Part shown: piece by piece, positions 43,687 through 53,066 of the stretch
How the letters are laid out: each line of letters starts with the position of its first letter
Position numbering within the stretch: position 1 is the first letter of the stretch
Assembly: GCF_004000925.1 (NCBI RefSeq)
Contig: NZ_BIME01000008.1
Location: 62,001-126,000 of the forward strand
DNA from: Paenibacillus illinoisensis NBRC 15959
Lineage (GTDB): Bacteria > Bacillota > Bacilli > Paenibacillales > Paenibacillaceae
Direction of reading: 5' to 3'
Length of the DNA stretch: 64,000 nucleotides
Position numbers and translations under genes: made by a program
Notes under the pieces: generated by a model
What the model was told of the DNA's origin: nothing
The model's database searches: none
Seen by the model: only the letters and a program-made list of their open reading frames with translations

Positions 43687-45006
43687 ATGGAACAATTCAG
43701 ATTACCCAAAATACCAATGCCTCCCGTTGCTGTGCCGCAATCCATTCAGGCAGTGCTCGAAGAGGCGGAACAGAAGCTGGCTCATCGACCGAAGCTGCTT
43801 CAATTATTCAAAAATTGTTTCCCTAATACAATAGAAACGACTACAAAATTGATGGACGATGGCACGACTTTTGTCATCACCGGAGACATCCCAGCCTCGT
43901 GGCTGCGTGATTCCGTGGAGCAGGTGGTGCACTACATTCCGTTTGCGAAGGAAGATGAGGACCTGCAGCGGATCATTGGCGGCCTGATCAAGCGCCACAT
44001 CCAGTATGTTCATATTGACCCGTATGCCAATGCCTTCAATGAGACGGCCAATGACTGGCACTGGAACACGACGGACGAGACCGACATGTCGCCATGGGTA
44101 TGGGAACGAAAATTCGAGATTGATTCGCTGTGCTTTGTTGTGAGACTGGCCTATCTATATTGGAAGGAAACGGAGCTAACCGACATTTTCGATTCCAGCT
44201 TCAAAGCAGCCATGCGCAAAATCGTGGACCTGTTCAAGGTGGAACAGCATCACATGGAGCAATCTCCATATCGCTTTACGCGCAATAACGGCATTCCAAC
44301 AGATTCTCTGCGTAATCATGGGAAGGGCATGCCGGTCAATTATACAGGCATGATCTGGTCTGGCTTCCGTTCCAGCGACGATGCGTGCGATTTTCACTAC
44401 AATATTCCGGGCAACATGTTTGCAGTCGTAGCTTTGCGCCAGATGCAGGAGTTTGCCGAGTGGGTGTTCCGGGATATGGCGCTGCTGCAGGAACTTAAGG
44501 ATCTGGAACAGGACGTGGATCACGGCATTCAGCTGTACGGCATTTATCGTCATCCGGAATTTGGTCCCATCTACGCGTACGAGACGGATGGCTACGGCAA
44601 TTACTGTCTCATGGATGATGCCGGTACACCGGGACTGATGTCCATTCCGTATCTCGGTTACGTCACAGCGGATGATCCGATCTATCAAAATACCCGCCGA
44701 TTCGCCCTGAGCAAAGAGAACCCGTTCTATTATGAGGGCAAGGTTGCCAAAGGGATCGGCAGCCCGCACACACCACCGGATTACATCTGGCATATGGGTC
44801 TATCCATGCAGGGACTGACGGCACAATCTGCCGAGGAGAAGCTGGAGATCATTCGTATGCTGGAAGCGACAGATGCGGATACAGGTTATATGCATGAAGG
44901 TTTCCATGCGGATGATCCAACAATATTTACGAGAAAATGGTTTGCATGGTCCAACAGCCTGTTCTCCCAGTTGGTCTATAAATCGATGAAGGATGGCCTG
45001 TTATGA
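43687..45006 (+). CDS. GH125 exo-alpha-1,6-mannosidase
   Basis: 439 residues, cytoplasmic, (alpha/alpha)6 barrel. TTTFVITGDIPASWLRDSVEQ, YANAFNE and MSPWVWERKFEIDSLCF are the family's hallmarks, along with the late HEGFHADDPTIFTRKWFAWSNSLF. GH125 enzymes remove alpha-1,6-linked mannose from N-glycans in Clostridium and Streptococcus. ATG 43687 follows GGAG at 43671-43674 by 12 bases; the long upstream frame runs through element A and lacks a site. The stop overlaps the next start by 4 bases. Confidence 0.92.
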   Translation: MEQFRLPKIPMPPVAVPQSIQAVLEEAEQKLAHRPKLLQLFKNCFPNTIETTTKLMDDGTTFVITGDIPASWLRDSVEQVVHYIPFAKEDEDLQRIIGGLIKRHIQYVHIDPYANAFNETANDWHWNTTDETDMSPWVWERKFEIDSLCFVVRLAYLYWKETELTDIFDSSFKAAMRKIVDLFKVEQHHMEQSPYRFTRNNGIPTDSLRNHGKGMPVNYTGMIWSGFRSSDDACDFHYNIPGNMFAVVALRQMQEFAEWVFRDMALLQELKDLEQDVDHGIQLYGIYRHPEFGPIYAYETDGYGNYCLMDDAGTPGLMSIPYLGYVTADDPIYQNTRRFALSKENPFYYEGKVAKGIGSPHTPPDYIWHMGLSMQGLTAQSAEEKLEIIRMLEATDADTGYMHEGFHADDPTIFTRKWFAWSNSLFSQLVYKSMKDGLL

Positions 45007-48000
45007 GTACACATGTGAAGGACAAAAAGCTGATTATCTTCGCTGATCCTGATTTTCCGGCAGAAGGCCAGCGGCCATCCCGCGAAGCTCTGGATACTTG
45101 GCAAGGGTCTCATGAGGTCATCGTTGTTAGCGCGTGCGAACTGGCTGAGGTGTTGAAGGCAGCAGCAGGCGAGGGCTGTCTGGTAAACCTGCATGCACCC
45201 TATTTTCCCAAATCGGCCTGGATGGAAATTGCAGCCTATCTGCATCAGGGAGGAAGCCTGATCAGTGTGGGTGGAGCACCGTTTAAGCGCCCTGTCCGGG
45301 ATCAGGATGGAGCATGGGTTGTGGAGTCAGAGCAGACGGCGTATCACCAGGAGCTTTATATTCACGAGGCGCTGAACGTATCTTCAGCGAATATCCAAAC
45401 GTACGCTTCCTCTGAACCCATTTCATTGCTTGCTGGCAAAGAGGGCTTGTTTGAGATTGCAGACACGTGGAATCTGGTCCCGCATACCACCAAGTCTAGT
45501 GATCTGCCTCACCAGATGGGTTCGGCAGGGCCGATGAGCACGCAGATCTATCCGTTACTTTGCGGAGTGAGTAAGGATGAACGCAGCATTGCCGCTCCGG
45601 TTGTCCTGTGGGAGAACTCCCGCAGTACATTTGCTGGTTCACGCTGGATGTTTGTGAATCTGCCGCTGGCCGCTTCATTCTGGGAGCAGGACGGTGCTAA
45701 TGAGGTTGTGAAGTGGGCACAATTCTGTGCCAAAGGGGTTACTGAATTGTCGCTCAAGCCTAACTATGCCACGTACGAACCAGGTGAACGGGCTGTACTT
45801 ACCCTTCAAGGACAGATTTTACAGCGCGCGGGTGACAGACGTACAGCTTCCGAGTTGTGGACGTTTGATCTGACTGTTGAACGGGAGGATCGGGCAGGCA
45901 CAGCTGAGAAGGTATGGAGCCATAAGCTGCAGATGGAGCTTACCGTAGAACAGCAGTTTGTACGCCTCCCTCTTCCGGTTTCAGTAGAAAGCGGGCTGTA
46001 CCGAATCGTATGTCTTGCGCAAGCACCTGACGGTGAAGTTCGGGTCTTGCGCCAAGGCTTCTGGGGCCAGGATGACGCATTGCTTGCAGAAGGTGAAGTC
46101 ATCACTCGCAGCAGAGACTACTTTGTAAAAGAAGGACGACCTCTCCCTGTTGTGGGCATGACGTACATGACCTCGGACGTAGCCCGGAAATTTCTGTTTC
46201 TGCCGAATGCCGACGTTTGGGATCGGGACATGGCACAGATGGCGAAAGCGGGCATTAACTGGATTCGGACCGGAATATGGACGGCATATCGCAATATGAT
46301 GCAGGTGGACGGACACATGGCAGAGGATGTGCTTCGCGCGATTGATGCCTTCCTGTTAACGGCGAAGCGCCACGGCCTGCAGGTCACGTTCACATTCTTT
46401 TCCTTTACGCCTGAAACGTGGGAAGGAACGAATCCGTATCTGGATCCGCAAAGTGTCGAGGCACAGAAGCGTTTCATCCGCAGCATCGTCAGCCGGCATA
46501 CACACACCACCCATGTGGATTGGGATCTGATTAACGAGCCATCGATGTTTGATCCGGTGCGCATCTTCTCGGCTGGCCCGCGCTCAGCCAGGGATTCACA
46601 CGAACAGCAGGCTTTTGTGAAATGGCTTGAGCAGCGTCATGAAACCATTGAAGCGCTGCAGGAAGCATGGAACATGTCACCGAAGCAGCTTCCGAACTTT
46701 GCAGCAGCAGTCATTCCGGAACCGGAAGAGATTAACTTTGATGTACAGGACATGCATAAGGCGAAAAAAGGAACCCGCTGGCTCGATTATTGTCTCTTCT
46801 CCATGGAGATGCACAATGTTTGGGCAAGAGAGCTCGTAGGTACGATCAAGGATCTCGTGCCGAATCATCTCGTTACCGTAGGGCAGGACGAAGCTCTGGG
46901 TGCACAGCGTCCTTCACCGTTTTTCTATGAACGTGAAGTGGATTATACCACCGTGCATTCCTGGTGGTTGAACGATGATCTGATCTGGGACGGCATTTTC
47001 ACCAAAACTCCGCATAAACCGAATCTAATTCAAGAGACGGGCATCATGTATGTGGAGACCCCGGATGGACGTGCCAAGCGCACGGAAGAAGAGCTTCGCA
47101 GCATTCTTGAACGGAAGTATGCCTATGCATTCTCCACAGGTGGTGCCGGAGCAGTGCAATGGATCTGGAATACCAACTTCTATATGGATAATGCCAATGA
47201 ATCTCATATTGGAGCCCTCCGTGCAGATGGTACAGAGAAGCCTGAAGCGGATGTATCCTATGACTTTGGCCGCTTCATGCAGAAGGTGCGTGATCTCTTC
47301 GAGGATCGTGAGCTGGAGGAGATTGCGGTCGTGTTCCCGTATTCCAATGACTTCTCCAACCGTTCCCTTGCGTATGATGCAACAACCAAGCTTACGCGTG
47401 TGATGTCCTATGATCTGAAACTGCCATTCCGTGCCGTATCCGAATATCATTTGGAAGCACTGGAGCAGCAGCCGCCCAAGCTGATTATCGTGCCGAGTCC
47501 ACACAATATGGATAATGATGCATTGCTTCAGTTGCTTGCATTCACGGAGAAGGAAGGCGTATGTCTGCTGATCACTGGACCACTGGGACTGGACGCGTAC
47601 TGGAAGGCCAGTGACCGGGCCGATCACATTGTGGGTAAACGCAGTTTGGGTAATGTGCAGCGTGAAGAACTGCTGAATATCAATGGGGTGAATCACCGGG
47701 TAACATATGGCCGGCGTCGTATTGCTGAGGTGGCTAAAGAGACGCTGCTTCATCAAGATCATGACACTCCAGATGGAGTGACTGTTCTGCCATGGGGGAA
47801 AGGAAAAATTATGTGGACCCCGCTGCCGCTCGAGCTTAACGGACGGGATGAGCCGCTGGCGGACCTGTATCGTTATGCGGCCGAAACGGCTGGCATCCAT
47901 AAGGAGTTGGAATGGGTATCTGGAGGAGAAATCGCAGGAATCTATGGCCGGAAGCTCAGTTTTCCAAAAGGAAATCTATATGTATTTGTGTCAGAGTCTT

Positions 48001-48170
48001 CACTCCATCACAAGGTTCAAGTCAGAGATACTCGCACTGGCGTATCCTATGAATTCAAATTGGAGAAAAATCGGTCCGTGCTGTTTGCCACAGATGCTGC
48101 AGGAAAGCTGCATACGGTGTATCGCCCGGAAGAAGTTGAGATTGTACAACAAAATGGAGAGGTGGGCTAA
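45003..48170 (+). CDS. Large clan GH-A-like hydrolase, family unassigned (candidate beta-mannosidase)
   Basis: 1055 residues, no signal peptide. An N-terminal region (1-245) looks like a Rossmann/glutamine-amidotransferase-like fold, then a beta-sandwich (250-370), then a TIM barrel (about 380-730) with DLINEPS (Asn 511, Glu 512, acid/base) and LIQETGIM (Glu 678, nucleophile), the clan A pattern. A second Rossmann-like domain (about 740-900) follows, as in GH42. I cannot assign a family. The locus otherwise lacks an enzyme for the Man-beta-1,4-GlcNAc core, which makes beta-mannosidase the leading guess. Coupled to GH125 by an ATGA overlap. Confidence 0.75.
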   Translation: MSTHVKDKKLIIFADPDFPAEGQRPSREALDTWQGSHEVIVVSACELAEVLKAAAGEGCLVNLHAPYFPKSAWMEIAAYLHQGGSLISVGGAPFKRPVRDQDGAWVVESEQTAYHQELYIHEALNVSSANIQTYASSEPISLLAGKEGLFEIADTWNLVPHTTKSSDLPHQMGSAGPMSTQIYPLLCGVSKDERSIAAPVVLWENSRSTFAGSRWMFVNLPLAASFWEQDGANEVVKWAQFCAKGVTELSLKPNYATYEPGERAVLTLQGQILQRAGDRRTASELWTFDLTVEREDRAGTAEKVWSHKLQMELTVEQQFVRLPLPVSVESGLYRIVCLAQAPDGEVRVLRQGFWGQDDALLAEGEVITRSRDYFVKEGRPLPVVGMTYMTSDVARKFLFLPNADVWDRDMAQMAKAGINWIRTGIWTAYRNMMQVDGHMAEDVLRAIDAFLLTAKRHGLQVTFTFFSFTPETWEGTNPYLDPQSVEAQKRFIRSIVSRHTHTTHVDWDLINEPSMFDPVRIFSAGPRSARDSHEQQAFVKWLEQRHETIEALQEAWNMSPKQLPNFAAAVIPEPEEINFDVQDMHKAKKGTRWLDYCLFSMEMHNVWARELVGTIKDLVPNHLVTVGQDEALGAQRPSPFFYEREVDYTTVHSWWLNDDLIWDGIFTKTPHKPNLIQETGIMYVETPDGRAKRTEEELRSILERKYAYAFSTGGAGAVQWIWNTNFYMDNANESHIGALRADGTEKPEADVSYDFGRFMQKVRDLFEDRELEEIAVVFPYSNDFSNRSLAYDATTKLTRVMSYDLKLPFRAVSEYHLEALEQQPPKLIIVPSPHNMDNDALLQLLAFTEKEGVCLLITGPLGLDAYWKASDRADHIVGKRSLGNVQREELLNINGVNHRVTYGRRRIAEVAKETLLHQDHDTPDGVTVLPWGKGKIMWTPLPLELNGRDEPLADLYRYAAETAGIHKELEWVSGGEIAGIYGRKLSFPKGNLYVFVSESSLHHKVQVRDTRTGVSYEFKLEKNRSVLFATDAAGKLHTVYRPEEVEIVQQNGEVG

Positions 48171-48173
48171 CGC

Positions 48174-50957
48174 ATGACGGAACAAAAGGATAAACCAAAA
48201 ACCAAAAGAGCCCATATCATTTCGCACACTCACTGGGATCGGGAATGGTACCTGCCCTATGAGAAGCACCATATGCGGCTCGTTCAACTGGTGGATTCAC
48301 TGCTGGATGAGCTCGATGAGGGAGCAGACTACAAAAGCTTTTATCTGGATGGACAAACGATCATTATCGACGATTATCTTCAGGTCCGTCCGGAGCAGAA
48401 GGAGCGACTGGAGAAGCATATCCGTAATGGCCGGATCGTGATTGGGCCATGGTATATTTTGCAGGATGCGTTCCTTACCAGTGGTGAAGCCAATGTACGC
48501 AATATGCAGGTTGGGCATCGGGATGCGAAGCGTTACGGCACGCCCTCCAAGATCGGTTATTTTCCCGATACGTTCGGGCTGGTTGGACAGACGCCGCAGC
48601 TTATGCTGCAATCTGGCATCGATAACGTCTTTTTTGGAAGAGGCGTGAAGCCTACAGGCTTCAATAATACCGTATCGGATGCAGGATACGAATCCAGCTT
48701 CTCCGAGCTGATGTGGGAAGGGCCGGATGGATCGAAAGTGCTTGGTGTGCTGTTTGCCAACTGGTACTCCAATGGTAATGAAATTCCGGTAGATGAGGCT
48801 TCAGCTCGCAAGTTCTGGGAAACCAAACTGGCAGATGCCGAGAAATATGCCTCCACCAATGAGCTGCTGTATATGAACGGTTGTGATCACCAGCCTATTC
48901 AGCGGGATCTGCCTGAGGCGATCCGAATGGCCGAGCAATTACATCCCGATATTGAATTCGTTCACTCCAACTTTCCGGATTATCTGACGGCCCTGAAAGA
49001 ATCATCGGAACATGAGCTGTCCACGGTAAAAGGAGAGCTGCGCAGCCAGCGTACCGATGGCTGGGGTACATTGGTGAACACCGCCTCGGCACGGGTTTAT
49101 CTGAAACAGATGAACCAGCTTGGTCAAGCCATGCTGGAAAAGGTGGCTGAGCCACTGACATCCTACGCCCATCTTCTTGGGCATGCTTATCCGCATGATC
49201 AGCTGACATATGCCTGGAAAACGCTGATGCAGAACCATCCGCATGACAGCATCTGCGGCTGCAGTGTGGATGAGGTTCACCGCGAGATGGTCACTCGATT
49301 CGAGAAGAGCCGTCACGTCGCTGAAGCCATGATTGAAGAGAGCACAAGTCAGATTGCTGCTTCGGTGGATACCTCAATCTTTGCCAGTTACGGTGAGGAT
49401 GCGCGGCCGCTGATCACGTTTAATACGACAGGCTGGGAGCGCAGCGGCATTGTTCAGATCGAACTGGATGCGGCTCGTATCTACTTCCGTGATGGAATTT
49501 CATTAGAGGGTATGGCTGCCCAAATGAACAACGTAGACCTGTCCGGTCGTGTCCTCGTTGACGAAAAAGGAGCGCACATTCCGTGTACAGTAGAAGATCT
49601 GGGCCTGCAGTTCGGTTATGATCTGCCGGATGACCGATTCCGTCAGCCGTACAGCTGCCGCCGGGTCAGAATTACATTTGAAGCTGAGAACGTGCCAGCG
49701 CTTGGATTGAAGGCATATGCTTGGGTTCGCAGTGAAGCTCAGGATGATTCTGTTTCGAATGGCACTGCACTGCGCAGTGGTGAACGTAGCCTGGAGAATC
49801 AATATGTTGCCGTTACAATCGCAGACAATGGCTCCTTTACACTGAAGGATAAACGCACAGGACGTACGTACCAAGACCTTGGCGTGTACGAAAATGTTGG
49901 GGATATCGGTAACGAGTATATGTTCAAGCAGCCGGAGAATGAAGTTGCCTTGACGACGAAAGAATTAACTGCCGGCATACAGATCATAGAAGATACGCCG
50001 TACCGTGTCTCCTACGAAATCATACATGATTGGGAAATTCCGGCTTCGGCGGATGAGGTGCTGGATCGTGAACAACGTGAGCTCATCTATTACCCGTATC
50101 GCAAGGCACAGCGTTCCAAACAAACGGTCACACTGCGTATTCGCACAGTATTGTCGTTAAGTCGCAGCGGAAAAGGAGTTCATGTGCAAACCACGTTCAA
50201 CAATCAGGCGAAGGATCACCGTGTACGTGCCCTGTTCCCAACCGATCTGGCGACTGCGGTTCACCATGTGGATTCCATGTTTGAGATTGCTACTCGTGAT
50301 AATGTACCCGCACCGGAGTGGCAAAATCCAAGCAATACACAGCATCAGCAAAGCTTTGTGGATGTGAGTGAAGAACAGGCTGGACTGGTCGTAGCCAATC
50401 TGGGACTGAATGAATATGAAGTTCTTCAGGATGGGCGCAATACGATCGCCGTAACGCTGCTCCGTGCCGTAGGGGAGCTCGGGGACTGGGGATTGTTCCC
50501 GACACCGGAAGCACAATGTCTGGGGGAGCATTCGTTCCAGATGGAGATCATTCCGCATGATGGAAGCGGTGCATCATCAGATGCATACATCGAGGCTTAC
50601 CAGTTCCAGGTTCCATGGACGCTGGTTCAAACGGATGTTCACTCAGGAACGCTGTCATCAACGCATACCCCATTTGCATGGCAAGGAGAAGGCTTGGCAT
50701 TCTCCTCACTGAAAGTGAATGAGGAATCAGGTGATCTGATGATGCGCTGGTATAATATGAAGCCGGACACATCTCTGCTGAGTTTGGCTGCGACCGAATG
50801 GAATACGAATGAAGTAGCATACAAGAGCAATATTTTGGAGGAGAAGGGCGAGAAACTCGTATCCTCTTCAAATGTTTCTACTAAACTATTCAGCGGCAAA
50901 GAATGGTCCATCCCGGCAGGACCTTGCGAGATTGTTACGGTAGGGCTTCCTCGTTAA
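48174..50957 (+). CDS. GH38 alpha-mannosidase (MngB-like short form)
   Basis: 927 residues, cytoplasmic. It starts directly with the catalytic domain: HIISHTHWDREWYLPYE (zinc His 18/20 and Asp 22 region) and nucleophile Asp 132 in GYFPDTFGLVGQTPQ. The all-beta C-terminal half is complete. It is of the MngB/Streptococcus type, distinct from the long GH38 upstream, so the two may split alpha-1,3 and alpha-1,2/1,6 linkages. Last gene of the operon, 3 bases after the previous stop with GAGGTGGG upstream. No strong terminator is visible after it. Confidence 0.92.
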   Translation: MTEQKDKPKTKRAHIISHTHWDREWYLPYEKHHMRLVQLVDSLLDELDEGADYKSFYLDGQTIIIDDYLQVRPEQKERLEKHIRNGRIVIGPWYILQDAFLTSGEANVRNMQVGHRDAKRYGTPSKIGYFPDTFGLVGQTPQLMLQSGIDNVFFGRGVKPTGFNNTVSDAGYESSFSELMWEGPDGSKVLGVLFANWYSNGNEIPVDEASARKFWETKLADAEKYASTNELLYMNGCDHQPIQRDLPEAIRMAEQLHPDIEFVHSNFPDYLTALKESSEHELSTVKGELRSQRTDGWGTLVNTASARVYLKQMNQLGQAMLEKVAEPLTSYAHLLGHAYPHDQLTYAWKTLMQNHPHDSICGCSVDEVHREMVTRFEKSRHVAEAMIEESTSQIAASVDTSIFASYGEDARPLITFNTTGWERSGIVQIELDAARIYFRDGISLEGMAAQMNNVDLSGRVLVDEKGAHIPCTVEDLGLQFGYDLPDDRFRQPYSCRRVRITFEAENVPALGLKAYAWVRSEAQDDSVSNGTALRSGERSLENQYVAVTIADNGSFTLKDKRTGRTYQDLGVYENVGDIGNEYMFKQPENEVALTTKELTAGIQIIEDTPYRVSYEIIHDWEIPASADEVLDREQRELIYYPYRKAQRSKQTVTLRIRTVLSLSRSGKGVHVQTTFNNQAKDHRVRALFPTDLATAVHHVDSMFEIATRDNVPAPEWQNPSNTQHQQSFVDVSEEQAGLVVANLGLNEYEVLQDGRNTIAVTLLRAVGELGDWGLFPTPEAQCLGEHSFQMEIIPHDGSGASSDAYIEAYQFQVPWTLVQTDVHSGTLSSTHTPFAWQGEGLAFSSLKVNEESGDLMMRWYNMKPDTSLLSLAATEWNTNEVAYKSNILEEKGEKLVSSSNVSTKLFSGKEWSIPAGPCEIVTVGLPR

Positions 50958-51050
50958 AGGAATCACCCTGAGAGCAGGCAGGTACTGTCATCCACACCAT
51001 TCGCGATACGATGTGTCACGAAGGAGATCGTTTTTTCCAGACGGAACATG

Positions 51051-51079
51051 TTGAGTTATGCCCCGAGTTTCTATAGAAT
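51051..51079 (+). promoter_or_regulatory. Promoter of dnaI
   Basis: -35 TTGAGT (51051-51056), 17-base spacer, -10 TAGAAT (51074-51079), 107 bases before the dnaI start. It gives dnaI its own transcription, fitting its separation from dnaB. Confidence 0.55.
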
Positions 51080-51186
51080 GAACAATAGAATTGCAATCGA
51101 TCGAAGGAACCTTTGCCGTCATCATGGTTATTGGTAAAATTCAGGTGGTTCATTCTATATTGAATACATTAAGGGGGCTTGAAGCC

Positions 51187-52137
51187 ATGGAATCCTTGGG
51201 AGGACTGCTTCAGCAGCTTAATCCTTCCTTTCGTGAGCAGTCGCGGCGAATTGCGGCGGAGCTGATGGATGATCCGTACGTACGCGAATTCCGAGCAGGT
51301 CACCCGGAACTGAAAGATGCGCAGCTCATGACCGATCTGAGCAAGCTGTATCAGTATGCCCGAGATTCGAAAAACTGTGCGAATTGTCCGGGGCTGGATA
51401 ACTGTCCTAACGATTTCCAGGGTCACTTTTGCAAACTGGAAGTAGAGCATTTTAACGGTAAACCCGAAATTATAGATAAAAAAGCTCCGTGTTCCAAACA
51501 TATTGCCAGGCAAAATGAGCATGTGATCAAGAAGAGAATCCGCAGCTTCTATGTGGACGAGCGTGCGCTTAGTGCAGGATATAACGATGTGGAAATTATG
51601 GGCAAGGATCGGATGCGGGCTCCGGCGGTAAACCAGGTTCTGCGTTATATCAATGACACGAAGGAGAACGGATTATCTCCGCAAGGACTGTTTCTTGAGG
51701 GATCATTTGGAACAGGCAAGACGTTTCTGATGTGCTATTTGTTACACGAATTAGCCGTTGCGGGATACACAGGGGTCATTATCTACATGCCTGACTTTGT
51801 GGAGGATCTGAAATCCATGATCACGGATGGGCAGAAGCTGAAGGAAACGACAGATATACTCAAAAGCTGTGATCTGCTCATCTTCGATGATATAGGCGCA
51901 GAGAATCTGAATCCTTGGGTTCGGGATCATGTGATGGGTTCCATTTTGAACTACCGCATGAATCGGAAACCGACGTTCTACACGTCCAACTACAATCTGG
52001 ATGGGCTGGAGAAGCATCTTAGCTTTACGAGCAGGGATGGCGAGGAAATGAACAAGGGGCAGCGTCTGATGGATCGCATTCGTCCGTTTGTTGACGTCGT
52101 TTCTGTTCGTGGAGAGAATCAGCGAGGCAAGCGATAA
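51187..52137 (+). CDS. dnaI: Primosomal protein DnaI (helicase loader)
   Basis: 316 residues (B. subtilis DnaI: 311). The N-terminal helicase-binding domain carries zinc ligands in NCANCPGLDNCPNDFQGHFC; the C-terminal AAA+ ATPase has Walker A GSFGTGKT (near 172) and Walker B LLIFDDIGAEN. It loads the replicative helicase together with DnaB and DnaD. ATG 51187 follows AAGGGGG by 9 bases; the longer upstream frame spans the leader. dnaB is not adjacent but 24 kb upstream, and a strong terminator follows. Confidence 0.93.
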   Translation: MESLGGLLQQLNPSFREQSRRIAAELMDDPYVREFRAGHPELKDAQLMTDLSKLYQYARDSKNCANCPGLDNCPNDFQGHFCKLEVEHFNGKPEIIDKKAPCSKHIARQNEHVIKKRIRSFYVDERALSAGYNDVEIMGKDRMRAPAVNQVLRYINDTKENGLSPQGLFLEGSFGTGKTFLMCYLLHELAVAGYTGVIIYMPDFVEDLKSMITDGQKLKETTDILKSCDLLIFDDIGAENLNPWVRDHVMGSILNYRMNRKPTFYTSNYNLDGLEKHLSFTSRDGEEMNKGQRLMDRIRPFVDVVSVRGENQRGKR

Positions 52138-52165
52138 TTTTTATATTCATACGGTAAGTAGTCCA

Positions 52166-52211
52166 CAAAAAAGCCTGGTTTTTCGCGGTAGTCGCGGAAA
52201 CCGGGCTTTTT
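52166..52211. terminator. Bidirectional terminator after dnaI
   Basis: AAAAAGCCTGGTTT..CGCG pairs with CGCG..AAACCGGGCTTTTTT. A and T runs on both sides serve dnaI and the convergent small gene. Confidence 0.88.
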
Positions 52212-52234
52212 TGGTCCTGCGCGGGCCTGACATC

Positions 52235-52390
52235 CTATTCGGTCAGGAATTTGAAGATGACCATGCCGAAGAAGATGACTGTCATCAGGCCACCCATGCC
52301 GGCAACACCCGCAATCAGATCGAATAGATCGTTACGGGGCTCCTCATTCACATGTTCACGCGGGTCGCTGATCCGCACATTTGCGTCCAT
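52235..52390 (-). CDS. 51-residue single-span membrane protein
   Basis: A short gene easily missed by size cut-offs. The protein begins MDANVRISDPREHVNEEPRN, then has one hydrophobic helix (about 23-49, DLIAGVAGMGGLMTVIFFGM) and ends KFLTE. AAGGAGG lies 7 bases before the ATG and a terminator follows. The acidic/polar N terminus, then the membrane helix, suggests a small bitopic protein; no family recognised. Confidence 0.7.
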   Translation of the reverse strand: MDANVRISDPREHVNEEPRNDLFDLIAGVAGMGGLMTVIFFGMVIFKFLTE

Positions 52391-52559
52391 GGTATTGCCT
52401 CCTTATGTGGATCAACAGCTTGCCCTTCCAGGGAGCTGAAGCCCGGAGTAATTTTAGTATACTTGGAAAAGAAAGCGTTTGTAAAGATTTAGCAGCAATC
52501 GTGTCAAGATGACCAATTGTGAAGATTTGATGGTGGAGAGATGAACATTGCACGTTCAT

Positions 52560-52589
52560 TTCACAAGTTTAGATGACCTGTGTTATACT
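52560..52589 (+). promoter_or_regulatory. Promoter of trxA
   Basis: -35 TTCACA (52560-52565), 18-base spacer, extended -10 TGTTATACT with TATACT at 52584-52589, 66 bases before the start. Confidence 0.65.
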
Positions 52590-52654
52590 GGAAGTGTCGT
52601 TCACGACGTTACAGGTTAAAATAAACCGTAAGTATATATAAGGAGGACAATTTC

Positions 52655-52972
52655 ATGGCTATTGTTAACGTATCCGATCAATCCTTTAACGCTGAAGTCG
52701 AAGGAGAAGGAACGGTTCTTGTTGATTTCTGGGCGCCTTGGTGCGGTCCTTGCAAAATGCTCGCTCCAATCCTGGAAGAGCTGTCCACCGAAGTTGGCGA
52801 TGCAGTGAAAATTGCCAAAGTCAACGTTGACGAAAATCCGGAATCCGCTTCCCGCTTCGGCGTAATGAGCATTCCGACATTGATCTTCTTCAAAGACGGC
52901 CAACCGGTTGATAAAGTGGTTGGATTGAACTCGAAAGAAGCACTCAAAGGAATCATCGAGAAACACCAATAA
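52655..52972 (+). CDS. trxA: Thioredoxin
   Basis: 105 residues, full-length thioredoxin with active site WCGPC near residues 28-32 and the cis-proline loop SIPTL. A general cytoplasmic disulfide reductant fed by thioredoxin reductase. AAGGAGGAC precedes the ATG. uvrC follows as in B. subtilis, but after a terminator and a structured element. Confidence 0.96.
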   Translation: MAIVNVSDQSFNAEVEGEGTVLVDFWAPWCGPCKMLAPILEELSTEVGDAVKIAKVNVDENPESASRFGVMSIPTLIFFKDGQPVDKVVGLNSKEALKGIIEKHQ

Positions 52973-52988
52973 TTCACTAGGCTAACAG

Positions 52989-53022
52989 ATACGCCTCCGG
53001 TTTATGCGCCGGGGGCGTTTTG
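52989..53022 (+). terminator. Terminator of trxA
   Basis: ACGCCTCCGG pairs with CCGGGGGCGT over a 7-base loop, followed by TTTTGCG. Confidence 0.75.
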
Positions 53023-53066
53023 CGTCGAATATCTTTTTATAGGACAATATAAAAGTAATCATTATT

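Noticed and set aside
27091..50957. Glycan locus as a prophage or transposon
   Set aside because: No integrase, transposase, terminal repeats or att-like duplications were seen at either edge.
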